Source: Streptomyces sp. MspMP-M5 (GTDB lineage: Bacteria > Actinomycetota > Actinomycetes > Streptomycetales > Streptomycetaceae). From it: DNA of 62,040 nt. Made by a program: the position numbers and the translations under genes. The stretch's first letter is position 1; each line of letters starts with the position of its first letter. Shown one piece after another: positions 10,642-19,421 of this stretch. Below the pieces are notes generated by a model that saw only the letters and a list, made by a program, of their open reading frames with translations, searched no databases and was not told the origin of the DNA. The stretch lies in NCBI RefSeq assembly GCF_000373585.1, contig NZ_KB891912.1, positions 1 to 62,040 on the forward strand, written 5' to 3'.

Positions 10642-11567
10642 AGCGGCACCAGAGCAACAAGCCGGGCGGCCTGGTCATCGTCGACAAGCCGTCCGGCTTC
10701 ACTTCGCACGACGTCGTGGCGAAGATGCGGGGGATGGCCCGGACCCGCCGGGTCGGGCACGCCGGGACCCTCGACCCCATGGCGACCGGGGTCCTGGTCC
10801 TCGGCCTGGAGCGGGCCACCAAGCTGCTGGGGCACCTCGCGCTGACGGAGAAGGAGTACGTCGGCACGATCCGGCTCGGCCAGACCACGGTCACCGACGA
10901 CGCCGAGGGCGAGATCACCGCGTCCAAGGCGGCGCACGGCCTGGCCCGCGAGGACATCGACGCCGGGGTGGCCGGGCTGTCCGGCGCGATCATGCAGGTG
11001 CCGTCGAAGGTCAGCGCCATCAAGATCGACGGCAAGCGCTCCTACAAGCGGATCCGGGACGGCGAGGACGTGGAGATCCCGGCCCGGCCGGTGACCATCT
11101 CCTCGTTCGTGGTGCACTCCGTGCACGAGGCCGAGGCCGCGGACGGCACCCCGGTGACCGATGTGCTGGTCTCCGTCGTCTGCTCCTCCGGCACCTACAT
11201 CCGCGCCCTCGCCCGCGACCTGGGCGCCGGGCTCGGCGTCGGCGGTCATCTGACGGCGCTCCGGCGCACCCGCGTCGGCCCGTACAAGCTCGACCGGGCG
11301 CGGACCCTGGAGCAGCTCCAGGCGGCGGTGGACGAGCCCGAGGGCGAGGGTCTGCCGGTCATGCCGCTCGGGGACGCCGCGGCCGCCGCGTTCACCCGCT
11401 GGGACGTCACCGAGGCGCAGTCCCGGCTGCTGCTCAACGGCGCGCGGATCCCGATGCCGCACTTCGAGGGCGACGGCCCGGTGGCGGCCTTCGGGCCGGA
11501 CGGGACCTTCCTGGCGCTGGTGCAGAACGAGGGCGGGCGGGCCAAGAGCCTGGCGGTCTTCGCCTAG
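10638..11567 (+). CDS. truB: tRNA pseudouridine-55 synthase
   Basis: TruB converts U55 of tRNA to pseudouridine. The 309-residue protein has GLVIVDKPSGFTSHDVV at the start and RRVGHAGTLDPMATGVL with the catalytic Asp at residue 46. Further family segments are YVGTIRLGQTT, KVSAIKIDGKRSYKRIR and SSGTYIRALARDLG. The C-terminal part is the actinobacterial TruB type with a PUA-like end. It overlaps rbfA by four bases. Confidence 0.96.
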   Translation: MKRHQSNKPGGLVIVDKPSGFTSHDVVAKMRGMARTRRVGHAGTLDPMATGVLVLGLERATKLLGHLALTEKEYVGTIRLGQTTVTDDAEGEITASKAAHGLAREDIDAGVAGLSGAIMQVPSKVSAIKIDGKRSYKRIRDGEDVEIPARPVTISSFVVHSVHEAEAADGTPVTDVLVSVVCSSGTYIRALARDLGAGLGVGGHLTALRRTRVGPYKLDRARTLEQLQAAVDEPEGEGLPVMPLGDAAAAAFTRWDVTEAQSRLLLNGARIPMPHFEGDGPVAAFGPDGTFLALVQNEGGRAKSLAVFA

Positions 11568-11833
11568 CACCCGGGACCTCTGAGGCGGTCGGGGGGAGGT
11601 GGTGGAACGCGTGCCGTGCGGACGGGCGCGGAGCGTTCGGCCCGCGCTCCACCATCCCCCTCGCTGAGACTCTGTCCAGCGCGTTCTCATGATTCACCCC
11701 ACCGAGCAGGCGCTCGGAGTGAACCAGGGGCGCGGAAGGGGGCGCGTTCGTCGGGCACCCTGTCGCGAAGATCACTGTCTGTCTACCGTCGTCGCCGATG
11801 AGCACGCACGGTAACGGGCGGGGAGGTTCGCGG

Positions 11834-12883
11834 ATGGTGGTGCTGGACGCCGACACGGAGGCGTACGGGCAGGTGCGCGGCACGGTGTGCGGGGAGGCGC
11901 ACCGGGTGCTCGGCGAGGGCGGGGTGAATGATCAACTGTCCGCGGAGTGGCGGGAGTTGGTGGTGGCGGCGACCGCCGGGACGGAGCTGCGCGACGGGGC
12001 GGCCCGGCGGCTGAGCGGGGTGCTGCTGGGGGTGCCGGACGCCACGCCCTATCTGGGCGTGCTGCGGCTGCTGGCCGATCTGATCACCGTGCGGTCGGCC
12101 ACGGCGGGTGGCTTCGCGGAGACCGGACCGGCGGCGTTCGGGCCGGTGTTCTGGCGGTGCCTGGCGCTGACCGCGGCGGACCGCCTGGAGCTGCTGCGCC
12201 GGCTGCTGCCGGCCGACGGGCCGCGCCCGGCCGCGCGGCGCACCCGGCCGCCGCGGGCCTTCGCCCCGCCGCCCCGGGTCCGGGTGCACACCGCCGACAC
12301 CGGGCCGGGCGGTGACGCGGACGGCGGCGCGGACGAGGGATGGGTGGACGCCCGGCGGTGGGCCGACGACCCCGCGGGGCCGCCCGAAGGGGGCGCAGAA
12401 GCGTTCCGCCCCGGTGGTGCGGGCCTTCGTCCCGGGCGGTTCCTCGACCTCGTGGCGGAGCTGCTCAAGGCCGACCCCGAGCGGATCCAGCCGCTGCTGT
12501 GCGGCTGGTTCGACGACACCCGGCCGCTTCGCACGGCCCCCGCCGCGCCCCATGTGGTCACCGTCGCGGACGCCGCCCAGGCCCTGCTGCACACCCATCG
12601 CGCCCGCGCGCTGGACGCCCTCGTCGAGACGCTCACCGGGGTCGCCCACCCTCGGGCCGCGGAGCTGCTGGACGCGCTCGCCGAGGACGAGCCGGCGGCC
12701 CTGCGGCGGGCCGCGGCGCGCCGGGGGAGCGGTCCCCGGGCGGGTGGGCGGCAGCCGGCGCCGGAGCCCTCGGGCGCCGCGGCGGAAACCGGCCGGTGGC
12801 CGGCCGGACCCGCGGGGTGGCCGATGCAACAGCGGCCAGGCCCCCCTTCGCGCGTAGCCGCACTCCCGGCATGGCAGTCTTAG
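11834..12883 (+). CDS. Unrecognised protein between truB and ribF
   Basis: I do not recognise this 349-residue protein. The first 120 residues are mixed helix with several Trp (for example SAEWRELVVAAT and FWRCLALTAADRLELLRRLLPADG). A proline- and charge-rich linker covers about 140-200. A second helical part follows with RFLDLVAELLKADPERIQPLLCGWFDD and DAAQALLHTHRARALDALVETL, reminiscent of HEAT/TPR-like helices. The ATG at 11834 is preceded by GGGGAGG and is better supported than the ATG at 11798. It has no signal peptide or membrane helix. It is probably a species- or genus-level protein riding in the truB-ribF interval. Confidence 0.65.
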   Translation: MVVLDADTEAYGQVRGTVCGEAHRVLGEGGVNDQLSAEWRELVVAATAGTELRDGAARRLSGVLLGVPDATPYLGVLRLLADLITVRSATAGGFAETGPAAFGPVFWRCLALTAADRLELLRRLLPADGPRPAARRTRPPRAFAPPPRVRVHTADTGPGGDADGGADEGWVDARRWADDPAGPPEGGAEAFRPGGAGLRPGRFLDLVAELLKADPERIQPLLCGWFDDTRPLRTAPAAPHVVTVADAAQALLHTHRARALDALVETLTGVAHPRAAELLDALAEDEPAALRRAAARRGSGPRAGGRQPAPEPSGAAAETGRWPAGPAGWPMQQRPGPPSRVAALPAWQS

Positions 12884-12944
12884 ACCTGCGCCATGCCGAC
12901 ATGGCGCAGTGGACGGACAAGAGTTCGGGCGAGGAGCGGGCAGA

Positions 12945-13898
12945 GTGCAGCGCTGGCGTGGCTTGGAGGACATCCCCGAGGGCTGGGGACGCAGCGTCGT
13001 CACCATCGGCTCGTACGACGGAGTGCACCGCGGCCACCAACTGATCATCGGGCGGGCCGTGGCCCGCGCCCGCGAGCTGGGGGTGCCGGCCGTGGTCGTC
13101 ACCTTCGACCCGCACCCCAGCGAGGTGGTCCGCCCCGGCACCCACCCGCCGCTGCTGGCGCCGCACCACCGGCGGGCCGAACTGATGGCCGGGCTGGGCG
13201 TGGACGCGGTGCTGGTGCTCCCGTTCACCAAGGAGTTCTCGCAGCTGGCGCCCGCCGACTTCGTGGTGAAGGTGCTGGTCGACAAGTTGCACGCGCAGGT
13301 CGTCGTCGAGGGCCCGAACTTCCGCTTCGGCCACAAGGCCAAGGGCACCGTCGAGACCCTCGCCGAGCTGGGCCGGACCTACGACTACACCGTCGAGGTC
13401 ATCGACCTCTTCGAGCGCGGCACCGCGGGCGGCGGCGAGCCGTTCTCGTCCACGCTGGTCCGCCGGCTGGTCGCCGAGGGCGACGTGACGGGCGCCCGGG
13501 AGGTCCTGGGCCGGCCGCACCGGGTCGAGGGCGTGGTCGTCCGCGGCGCGCAGCGCGGCCGCGAACTGGGCTTCCCCACCGCCAACGTGGAGACCCTGCC
13601 GCACACCGCCATCCCGGCCGACGGGGTCTACGCCGGGCTGCTGCACGTCGAGGGCGAGGCGATGCCGGCGGCTATCTCGGTCGGCACCAACCCGCAGTTC
13701 GACGGCAAGGTGCGGACGGTCGAGGCGTACGCCATCGACCGGGTCGGGCTCGATCTGTACGGGCTGCACGTCGCCGTGGAGTTCCTCGCCTACATCCGGG
13801 GCCAGGAGAAGTTCGACACGCTCGACGCGCTGCTGGAGCGGATGGCGGTCGACGTGAAGCAGGCCCGCGGGCTGATCGCCGAGGCGGGGCAGGACTAG
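12945..13898 (+). CDS. ribF: Bifunctional riboflavin kinase / FAD synthetase
   Basis: Makes FMN from riboflavin and then FAD. The GTG start after GAGGAG gives 317 residues. The N-terminal adenylyltransferase domain has GSYDGVHRGHQ near residue 20, VVTFDPHPSEVVRP and FRFGHKAKG. The C-terminal kinase domain has GRELGFPTANV and GVYAGLLHVEG, with SVGTNPQFDG. Length and order match the bacterial RibF family. It is the last gene of the left-flank run, followed by a strong perfect hairpin terminator and then the convergent secretion island. Confidence 0.95.
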   Translation: MQRWRGLEDIPEGWGRSVVTIGSYDGVHRGHQLIIGRAVARARELGVPAVVVTFDPHPSEVVRPGTHPPLLAPHHRRAELMAGLGVDAVLVLPFTKEFSQLAPADFVVKVLVDKLHAQVVVEGPNFRFGHKAKGTVETLAELGRTYDYTVEVIDLFERGTAGGGEPFSSTLVRRLVAEGDVTGAREVLGRPHRVEGVVVRGAQRGRELGFPTANVETLPHTAIPADGVYAGLLHVEGEAMPAAISVGTNPQFDGKVRTVEAYAIDRVGLDLYGLHVAVEFLAYIRGQEKFDTLDALLERMAVDVKQARGLIAEAGQD

Positions 13899-13920
13899 GG
13901 CGCACGCACCCGGCGTCACA

Positions 13921-13968
13921 ACGAAGGGGCGGGGCCCGGCAGTCAACTGCCGGGCCCCGCCCCTTCGT
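13921..13968. terminator. Bidirectional terminator between ribF and the ATPase gene
   Basis: A 22-bp perfect stem, 13921-13942 with 13947-13968, closed by the 4-nt loop TCAA. The outer bases ACGAA/TTCGT give a short T-rich side in both directions. It lies between two convergent genes and should stop transcription from both. Confidence 0.85.
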
Positions 13969-14004
13969 TCATGTCCGCTCATGCCGGGCGCGTGCGGCGT
14001 CCGC

Positions 14005-16710
14005 TCACTGCGGTGGCGGCTGCTGCTGCGTCCAGCCGCCCTGCTCCGGCAACGGCGCGTCCGGAGCGGGCTGTTGCTGCCAGCCGGCCGGTGGCTGCCC
14101 GGTGGGCTGCTGGCCCCAGCCGCCCTGCTGCGGCGGGTAGCCGGCCGGCGGCTGGCCCTGCTGCGGCGCCTGCTGGGCGTACTGCTGCCCGTAGGGGTCC
14201 TGCTGGGCGTACGGATCCTGCTGGGCGTACGGGTCGCCGGCCATCTGCTGCTGGCCCATCTGCGCCTGTGCGTACATCCCCTGGGCCTGTTGCTGGCGCG
14301 CGAAGTCCTCGGCGACCAGCGCGGAGAGGTTGAAGTACGCCTCGCGGGTCTTCGGCCGCATCATGTCGAGGTCGACCTCGGCGCCGGCCGCGAGGTGCTC
14401 GTCGAAGGGGACGACCACGACGCCGCGGCAGCGGGTCTCGAAGTGCGACACGATGTCGTCGATCTTGATCATCTTGCCGGTCTCGCGGACCCCGGAGATG
14501 ACCGTGATGCCGCGCTGGACCAGGTCGGCGTAGCCGTGCGCGGAGAGCCAGTCCAGGGTGGTGCTGGCGCTGCTGGCACCGTCCACGGACGGGGTCGAGA
14601 TGATGATCAACTGGTCGGCGAGGTCGAGCACACCGCGCATCGCGCTGTAGAGCAGGCCCGTGCCCGAGTCGGTGAGGATGACCGGGTACTGCTTGCCGAG
14701 GATGTCGATCGCGCGCCGGTAGTCCTCATCGTTGAACGTCGTCGAGACGGCCGGGTCGACGTCGTTGGCGAGGATCTCCAGGCCCGAGGGGGCCTGCGAG
14801 GTGAACCGGCGGATGTCCATGTAGCTGTGCAGGTGCGGGATGGCCTGCACCAGGTCGCGGATGGTCGCCCCGGTCTCGCGGCGGACCCGGCGGCCGAGCG
14901 TGCCGGCGTCGGGGTTGGCGTCGATCGCCAGGATCTTGTCCTGCCGCTCGGAGGCGAGGGTGGCGCCCAGCGCGGTGGTCGTCGTGGTCTTGCCGACGCC
15001 GCCCTTGAGGCTGATCACCGCGATCCGGTAGCAGGACAGCACCGGCGTGCGGATCAGCTCCAGCTTGCGCTGGCGCTCCTCCAGCTCCTTCTTCGCGCCC
15101 AGCTTGAACTTGGACGGCTGGGCGTTGGCGCCCGGCTTGCGCTTCTTGGGCTGGTTGCGCAGCAGGCGGTCGGAGGTCAGCTCGACCGCGGCGCTGTAGC
15201 CGAGCGGCGCACCGGGGGTGGCCCGCTGCGGCTGCTGCTGGCCCGGCTGGGAGTACTGGGCGTAGTTGGCCGCCGCGTTGGGGTCGCCGAACTGCTGGGC
15301 CTGGGCGGGCGGTTGCTGCCCCTGCTGGGGGTGCTGCTGCTGCGGCTGCTGCTGCGGATACGCCTGGGGCTGGGCCTGCGGCTGCGCCTGCTGGGGCTGC
15401 GGCTGCGCCTGCTGCGGTGCCTGCTGGGGGTAGCCCTGCTGCGGGTAGCCGTAAGCGGGCTGTTGCGGCTGGGCGTTGGGCTGCGGCTGGGCCTGCTGCG
15501 GCGGCTGCTGACCGTGCTGCGGCTGCTGGGGGTAGCCGTACGCGGGCTGCGGATAGCCGTAGCCGCCCTGCTGCGGTGCCGGGGCGCCCTGCGGCGGGTA
15601 GCCGGCCTGCTGGGGCTGCTGCTGCCCCTGCTGCTGCGGCTGCTGGGGATACGCCTGTGGCTGCGGCTGTGCGTGCGGCTGTGCCGGGGGCTGAGCCTGC
15701 TGCGGGGCCTGCTGCGGCTGGGGCTGCGCCTGCTGGGGCTGCGGCTGCTGGCCGGGCTGCGGCTGTGCCATCCGCGGGTCGGCGGGCTGGAACTCCGGCG
15801 GCAGCGGCGGCAGTCCGCCCTGCGCCGGGGCACCCTGGCCGGGCACCCCCTGCTGCCGGCCGTCCGCACCGGCCCACGGCGCACCCTGCGCGGGAACGCC
15901 CTGCGGCGCCTGCTGCTGAGGTGCCTGTTGCTGCTGCTGCGGCATGCCCTGCGGGGCGACGCCCTGCTGCGGCACACCCTGGGCGGGCGGCTGGCCCTGG
16001 ACGGGCGCGCCCTGCTGCTGCGGCTGGGGCTGCGCCTGCTGGCCCTGGCCCTGGGTGGGCTGCGCGACGGGCTGGGCGGCCGCTGCGGCGGCCGCCGCGG
16101 CCGCGGCGGCAGCGTCCGGCTCGGGAGCCGGCGCGGGCTGTGCCTCGGGCGCGGGGGCGCCGTCCGCGGGCGCGGCGGGCGCGGCCTCCGGCTGCGGAGC
16201 GGCGGACTGCGGCTCGGGCGCCGCGACGGGTGCCGCGTCGTCCTCGTCGTCGTCCCACAGGGAGGCCGAGGGGTCCGGCCCGGTGCCCGTACGGACGTTG
16301 CCGCCGTCGCCGGCGTCCGCGGCCGGGGCGGCGTCACCGGAGGCAGTGGGGGCCGTGGGAGCCGACGGGCCGTCAGTCGCGGCGGCCGGGGCGTCGTCGC
16401 CCGCGTCCTGCGGGCGCAGCGTCGGGAAACCGGGAGGCGCGGTCGGACCGGGCGCCCCCTGCTGCGGAACAACGGGGGCCGGGGCACCCTGGGCGGGCAG
16501 CGGCTGACCGGTCGGCGGCGGACCCGCGGCCGGGTCGCCGGCGGGCGGCGTCGCGGCGGGGGCCGCGGCACCGGCGCCGCCACTGGTGTCACTGCTGCTG
16601 TACCAGGCGGGAGCCGCAAAATCGATCTTGAACTCGCCGGTCAGGTCGAACTCGGCCTGGTCGTCGTCAGGTTCGTTCCCGTCCGGGCGGAAAGCCTCCT
16701 GGTCTCTCAC
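14005..16710 (-). CDS. ParA/MinD-like ATPase with Gln/Pro-rich arm (SCO5717-type), type VII cluster
   Basis: The 901-residue protein begins at GTG after AGGAGG. Residues 1-60 are acidic. Residues about 60-530 are very rich in Pro, Gln and Ala, including a 13-Ala run and many QPQQAQ units. The folded ATPase follows with KGGVGKT at 569-575, an ATP-binding loop and ILAIDANPDAGTLGRR. The tail has YAQQDPYAQQDP repeats. This layout matches the S. coelicolor SCO5717 family, related to mycobacterial EspI, which is tied to ESX secretion. It is likely to bind ATP at the membrane-facing secretion machine; its exact job is unknown. It opens the secretion island. Confidence 0.82.
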   Translation of the reverse strand: MRDQEAFRPDGNEPDDDQAEFDLTGEFKIDFAAPAWYSSSDTSGGAGAAAPAATPPAGDPAAGPPPTGQPLPAQGAPAPVVPQQGAPGPTAPPGFPTLRPQDAGDDAPAAATDGPSAPTAPTASGDAAPAADAGDGGNVRTGTGPDPSASLWDDDEDDAAPVAAPEPQSAAPQPEAAPAAPADGAPAPEAQPAPAPEPDAAAAAAAAAAAAAQPVAQPTQGQGQQAQPQPQQQGAPVQGQPPAQGVPQQGVAPQGMPQQQQQAPQQQAPQGVPAQGAPWAGADGRQQGVPGQGAPAQGGLPPLPPEFQPADPRMAQPQPGQQPQPQQAQPQPQQAPQQAQPPAQPHAQPQPQAYPQQPQQQGQQQPQQAGYPPQGAPAPQQGGYGYPQPAYGYPQQPQHGQQPPQQAQPQPNAQPQQPAYGYPQQGYPQQAPQQAQPQPQQAQPQAQPQAYPQQQPQQQHPQQGQQPPAQAQQFGDPNAAANYAQYSQPGQQQPQRATPGAPLGYSAAVELTSDRLLRNQPKKRKPGANAQPSKFKLGAKKELEERQRKLELIRTPVLSCYRIAVISLKGGVGKTTTTTALGATLASERQDKILAIDANPDAGTLGRRVRRETGATIRDLVQAIPHLHSYMDIRRFTSQAPSGLEILANDVDPAVSTTFNDEDYRRAIDILGKQYPVILTDSGTGLLYSAMRGVLDLADQLIIISTPSVDGASSASTTLDWLSAHGYADLVQRGITVISGVRETGKMIKIDDIVSHFETRCRGVVVVPFDEHLAAGAEVDLDMMRPKTREAYFNLSALVAEDFARQQQAQGMYAQAQMGQQQMAGDPYAQQDPYAQQDPYGQQYAQQAPQQGQPPAGYPPQQGGWGQQPTGQPPAGWQQQPAPDAPLPEQGGWTQQQPPPQ

Positions 16711-17019
16711 TGTGCCTCCTGGTCTACTGCAACGCACCTGAACGGCAGGACCGGATACAGGCGGATCGATCGGATGTCACGGAAGTCGGAGCACACCTTT
16801 CGGGGTTGCGCCACCACTGCTTAAGTCTCCATCCCCGTATCGACTGCCGTCGTGCACCGCCGTGCGGCGTGCTCCTGCGGCTCTCCCCACAGCCTAATCA
16901 ACAGTCGGCCCATAACGGCAGTCGATGTCATGTCGTCTTCGAGCCCGGTCGCACGGCTACGGGCGCACCCCGTGGATGCGCCCGTAGTCCGTGTCCCGGC
17001 AACTGACCGGTGAGAGCGG
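16711..17019. other. Gap with terminator before the ATPase gene
   Basis: No gene is seen. At 16953-16992 an 11-bp stem (16957-16967 with 16977-16987, extended by ACGG/CCGT across one bulged base) lies just downstream of the eccE-associated operon and should end its leftward transcript. The remaining 240 bases must hold the promoter of the ATPase gene; no clear -35/-10 pair could be chosen. Confidence 0.55.
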
Positions 17020-17862
17020 TCAGTCCATACGGCGCGGACCGCCCAGCAGGTTGGTCTCCGCCTCGGTCGGCTGGGTCATGACGAACTGGTGGCCGCCGTC
17101 ACGGCGGCACCACAGCATGGCGTTGTCGCTCAGCGTCGGCAGCACCGCGCCGACGTTCTCCGGCAGCCGCATGATCCGCGTCACAACCTCCGCCTCCTCG
17201 GGCGAGAGCCGCTGCAGACCGACCAGGTCGGCCCGGCCGAGCATCTGCGGCGAGCGCGGGCCGAGGAACGGCAGCACCGTCAGCACAGTCTGCCAGGGGC
17301 TCGGCGCGAGCTGGTTGCGCGGGGGGCGCGCGCCCATGTCGCGGACGACCAGAACGGGGCTGGAAACCGACGGTCCCTGCGGCGCGATCTGGCGCACGTC
17401 GAAGACCGAGACGCACTGCTGACCGCCGCCGGCGGCCTGCGCCATCTGGCCCCAGGCCGGCGGCCGGGCGGTCTCCACCGCGACCCGGGCACCGGTGGCG
17501 ACCGTGCGCAGCGCCAGGGTCTGCGCCATCCACATGCTGCCGACGAGCACGATCTCCATCGGCGCGGGACGCAGCAGGCTCAGCACGGCCGGCTGGTTCT
17601 GCGGGTCTATGCCGATGATGACGCCGTCGTCGCCGACCGGCAGGGTGAGCGCGGCGAGCGACTCGGCTGTCAGGACGTGTGGGTTGCGCCGCGGACCGCG
17701 CAGCCCGAAACCGGGGCGCGGCTTCGGCCCCGTCGGCCCGGAGTCCTCCTCGTCCGGGCGCGGCTGGTGCGAGAGCCGGCCGCCGGCGATGCCGTGGTTC
17801 GTCGGGGTGCGCCAGCCGTCGCTGCTGACGCTGACGCGGGACTGATATGCGGGAGTGCCCAT
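17020..17862 (-). CDS. Type VII cluster protein coupled to EccE
   Basis: A 280-residue soluble protein with no known motif that I can name. It has a basic, disordered first 70 residues, then an alpha/beta region with VGDDGVIIGIDPQNQPAVLSL and EIVLVGSMWMAQTLALRT, a pattern of a nucleotide-like or EccE-C-terminal fold, and a helical end with RLSPEEAEVVTRIMRLP. The start ATG overlaps the eccE stop (TGATG), so it is made together with EccE. It may be a detached domain that works with EccE in the membrane complex; this is inference from position. Confidence 0.6.
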   Translation of the reverse strand: MGTPAYQSRVSVSSDGWRTPTNHGIAGGRLSHQPRPDEEDSGPTGPKPRPGFGLRGPRRNPHVLTAESLAALTLPVGDDGVIIGIDPQNQPAVLSLLRPAPMEIVLVGSMWMAQTLALRTVATGARVAVETARPPAWGQMAQAAGGGQQCVSVFDVRQIAPQGPSVSSPVLVVRDMGARPPRNQLAPSPWQTVLTVLPFLGPRSPQMLGRADLVGLQRLSPEEAEVVTRIMRLPENVGAVLPTLSDNAMLWCRRDGGHQFVMTQPTEAETNLLGGPRRMD

Positions 17863-19235
17863 CAGCGGGTACCTCCGAGGGGAAGCGTGGCCAGCAGGCC
17901 GGGCAGCTGCTCGCGGTCGAGCCGGACGAGTCCGACCTTCACGGAGCCGGAGCGGTGCTCCAACTCGTTCTGCGCGGCGGAGAGTTCGTTGTCGCTGCGG
18001 GTCGACAGCCGGATGTAGCCGGAGATGGCAGGCAGCCGGCCGCTGCCGTGCGTCGCGGTCAGCGCGAAGGTGCTGGCCATCGCCCGGGTGCTGCTCAGCA
18101 GCTGGGTGACGGCGGCCAACGGGGCGCCGCCACGGCCGAGTTGGGGCCACCGGCCGATCCAGTAGGTGGAGTGCCAGCGGTCGTCGCAGCGCATTGCGCG
18201 GGTGGTCTCCTGGGTGCGGCGGGCGGCCCGGCCGTCCCGGCCCAGCGCGCCGTTCGCGGCCCGCGGGCTGACGCACACCGCGGTGCCGACCGCGGCCACC
18301 ACCTCGCGCTCGTCGAGCACCTTGGCGCGCACACCGAGCGAGGTGAGGCGGCTGACGAGCTGGTCGGCGGCGCGCAGCAGGGAGCGCTGGGCGCCGCCCA
18401 TGCCGCCGCCGCGGGCCTCGATGGCCTCCGCGCACAGCTCCGGGTCCAGTTTCAGCGCGATCCAGGTCAGCTGGATCGCGGGGGTCTGCGACTGGGCCTG
18501 GAGCGGCGCGTAGGAGCGGGCCGCGACGGCCTGCTCGGGCAGGTGCGGCGCCGGGGCGGGCTGGGTGTACTGGACGAACTGCACCGACTCCAGGTGGATG
18601 TCCTCGACGTCCAGCGCGGTGTGCAGCATCTCCAGCGGGACCATGTGGCGGCCGCGCTCCGGCCGCAGCGGCTCGTCCCGGGCGTCCACCTGGACGATCG
18701 CGGTCAGGAACGTGCCGTCGCCGACGAAGCCGACGGTGCGCTGCTCGTTGTCGGTGTACTCGTAGGTGCGCAGCGCCGGGTCGCACTCGACCACGGGGGC
18801 GAAGGCCGGGTCCACGCCCTGGGTGGCGGAGAGGTTCTCGCCCGCGGTCTTGTTGCGGCGGTTCATCGCGCGCACGGTGATGATCCACTCGGGCAGCGGG
18901 ATCCGGCGCCGCCGGCCGAGGGCGAAGACGACGAGGACGACCGCCACCACCGCGGCCACGCCCAGCGCCACCGGGTTCTGGGCCGCCAGGCCCACCAGCA
19001 CCAGCGCCGCGGCGATTTCGACGAGGGCCAGTTGCTGGACGCGTACGCCGCCGATGGTGCCGGCCTGCTGGCGGAGCCGGGGCGACACCGGTCCGGCCGC
19101 GGCCCGACCGTCATTTCCCCCATTGCCGGGAGCTGTACCGTTTTGGCCCTCATTTCCCGCGTTCTGCGGTGCAGCGGAAGGCTGTTGCTGCTGTTGCCGC
19201 CCGTTGCGGCGTCGAGCCCTGGTGGCGCTGGACAT
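17862..19235 (-). CDS. eccE: Type VII secretion protein EccE
   Basis: EccE is a membrane part on the rim of the ESX translocon. The 457-residue protein starts with an Arg/Gln/Gly/Asn-rich arm of about 75 residues. Two adjoining membrane helices follow (LALVEIAAALVLVGLAA and VALGVAAVVAVVLVVFALG), then RRRIPLPEWI and a long soluble domain, the standard EccE layout. The start at 19235 was chosen because the reading frame beyond it is not family-like; the binding site is modest. It is divergent from eccB with a 186-bp shared promoter region and coupled to the downstream gene. Confidence 0.82.
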   Translation of the reverse strand: MSSATRARRRNGRQQQQQPSAAPQNAGNEGQNGTAPGNGGNDGRAAAGPVSPRLRQQAGTIGGVRVQQLALVEIAAALVLVGLAAQNPVALGVAAVVAVVLVVFALGRRRRIPLPEWIITVRAMNRRNKTAGENLSATQGVDPAFAPVVECDPALRTYEYTDNEQRTVGFVGDGTFLTAIVQVDARDEPLRPERGRHMVPLEMLHTALDVEDIHLESVQFVQYTQPAPAPHLPEQAVAARSYAPLQAQSQTPAIQLTWIALKLDPELCAEAIEARGGGMGGAQRSLLRAADQLVSRLTSLGVRAKVLDEREVVAAVGTAVCVSPRAANGALGRDGRAARRTQETTRAMRCDDRWHSTYWIGRWPQLGRGGAPLAAVTQLLSSTRAMASTFALTATHGSGRLPAISGYIRLSTRSDNELSAAQNELEHRSGSVKVGLVRLDREQLPGLLATLPLGGTR

Positions 19236-19421
19236 CCCCCGGCCTGCTCCTCTACTGGTGGTGTGCCTTAGGCGTATCGGCTGCCGCTTCGCGGACTGGT
19301 GCGTTGGAAGGTGGCACCCGTACCGTACGGCTCGATCGATACACGGCATAGTAGAGGGCGCTACGGCGTGAGTGCCGGGGGCGGTCGATGTGGATCCGAC
19401 AGGCGGGGAGAGAAAGCAACA

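Noticed and set aside
13981..16824. Long open frame on the plus strand over the ATPase gene
   Set aside because: It is a shadow of the Gln-rich coding sequence; the minus strand has the P-loop, a good start and a ribosome binding site.
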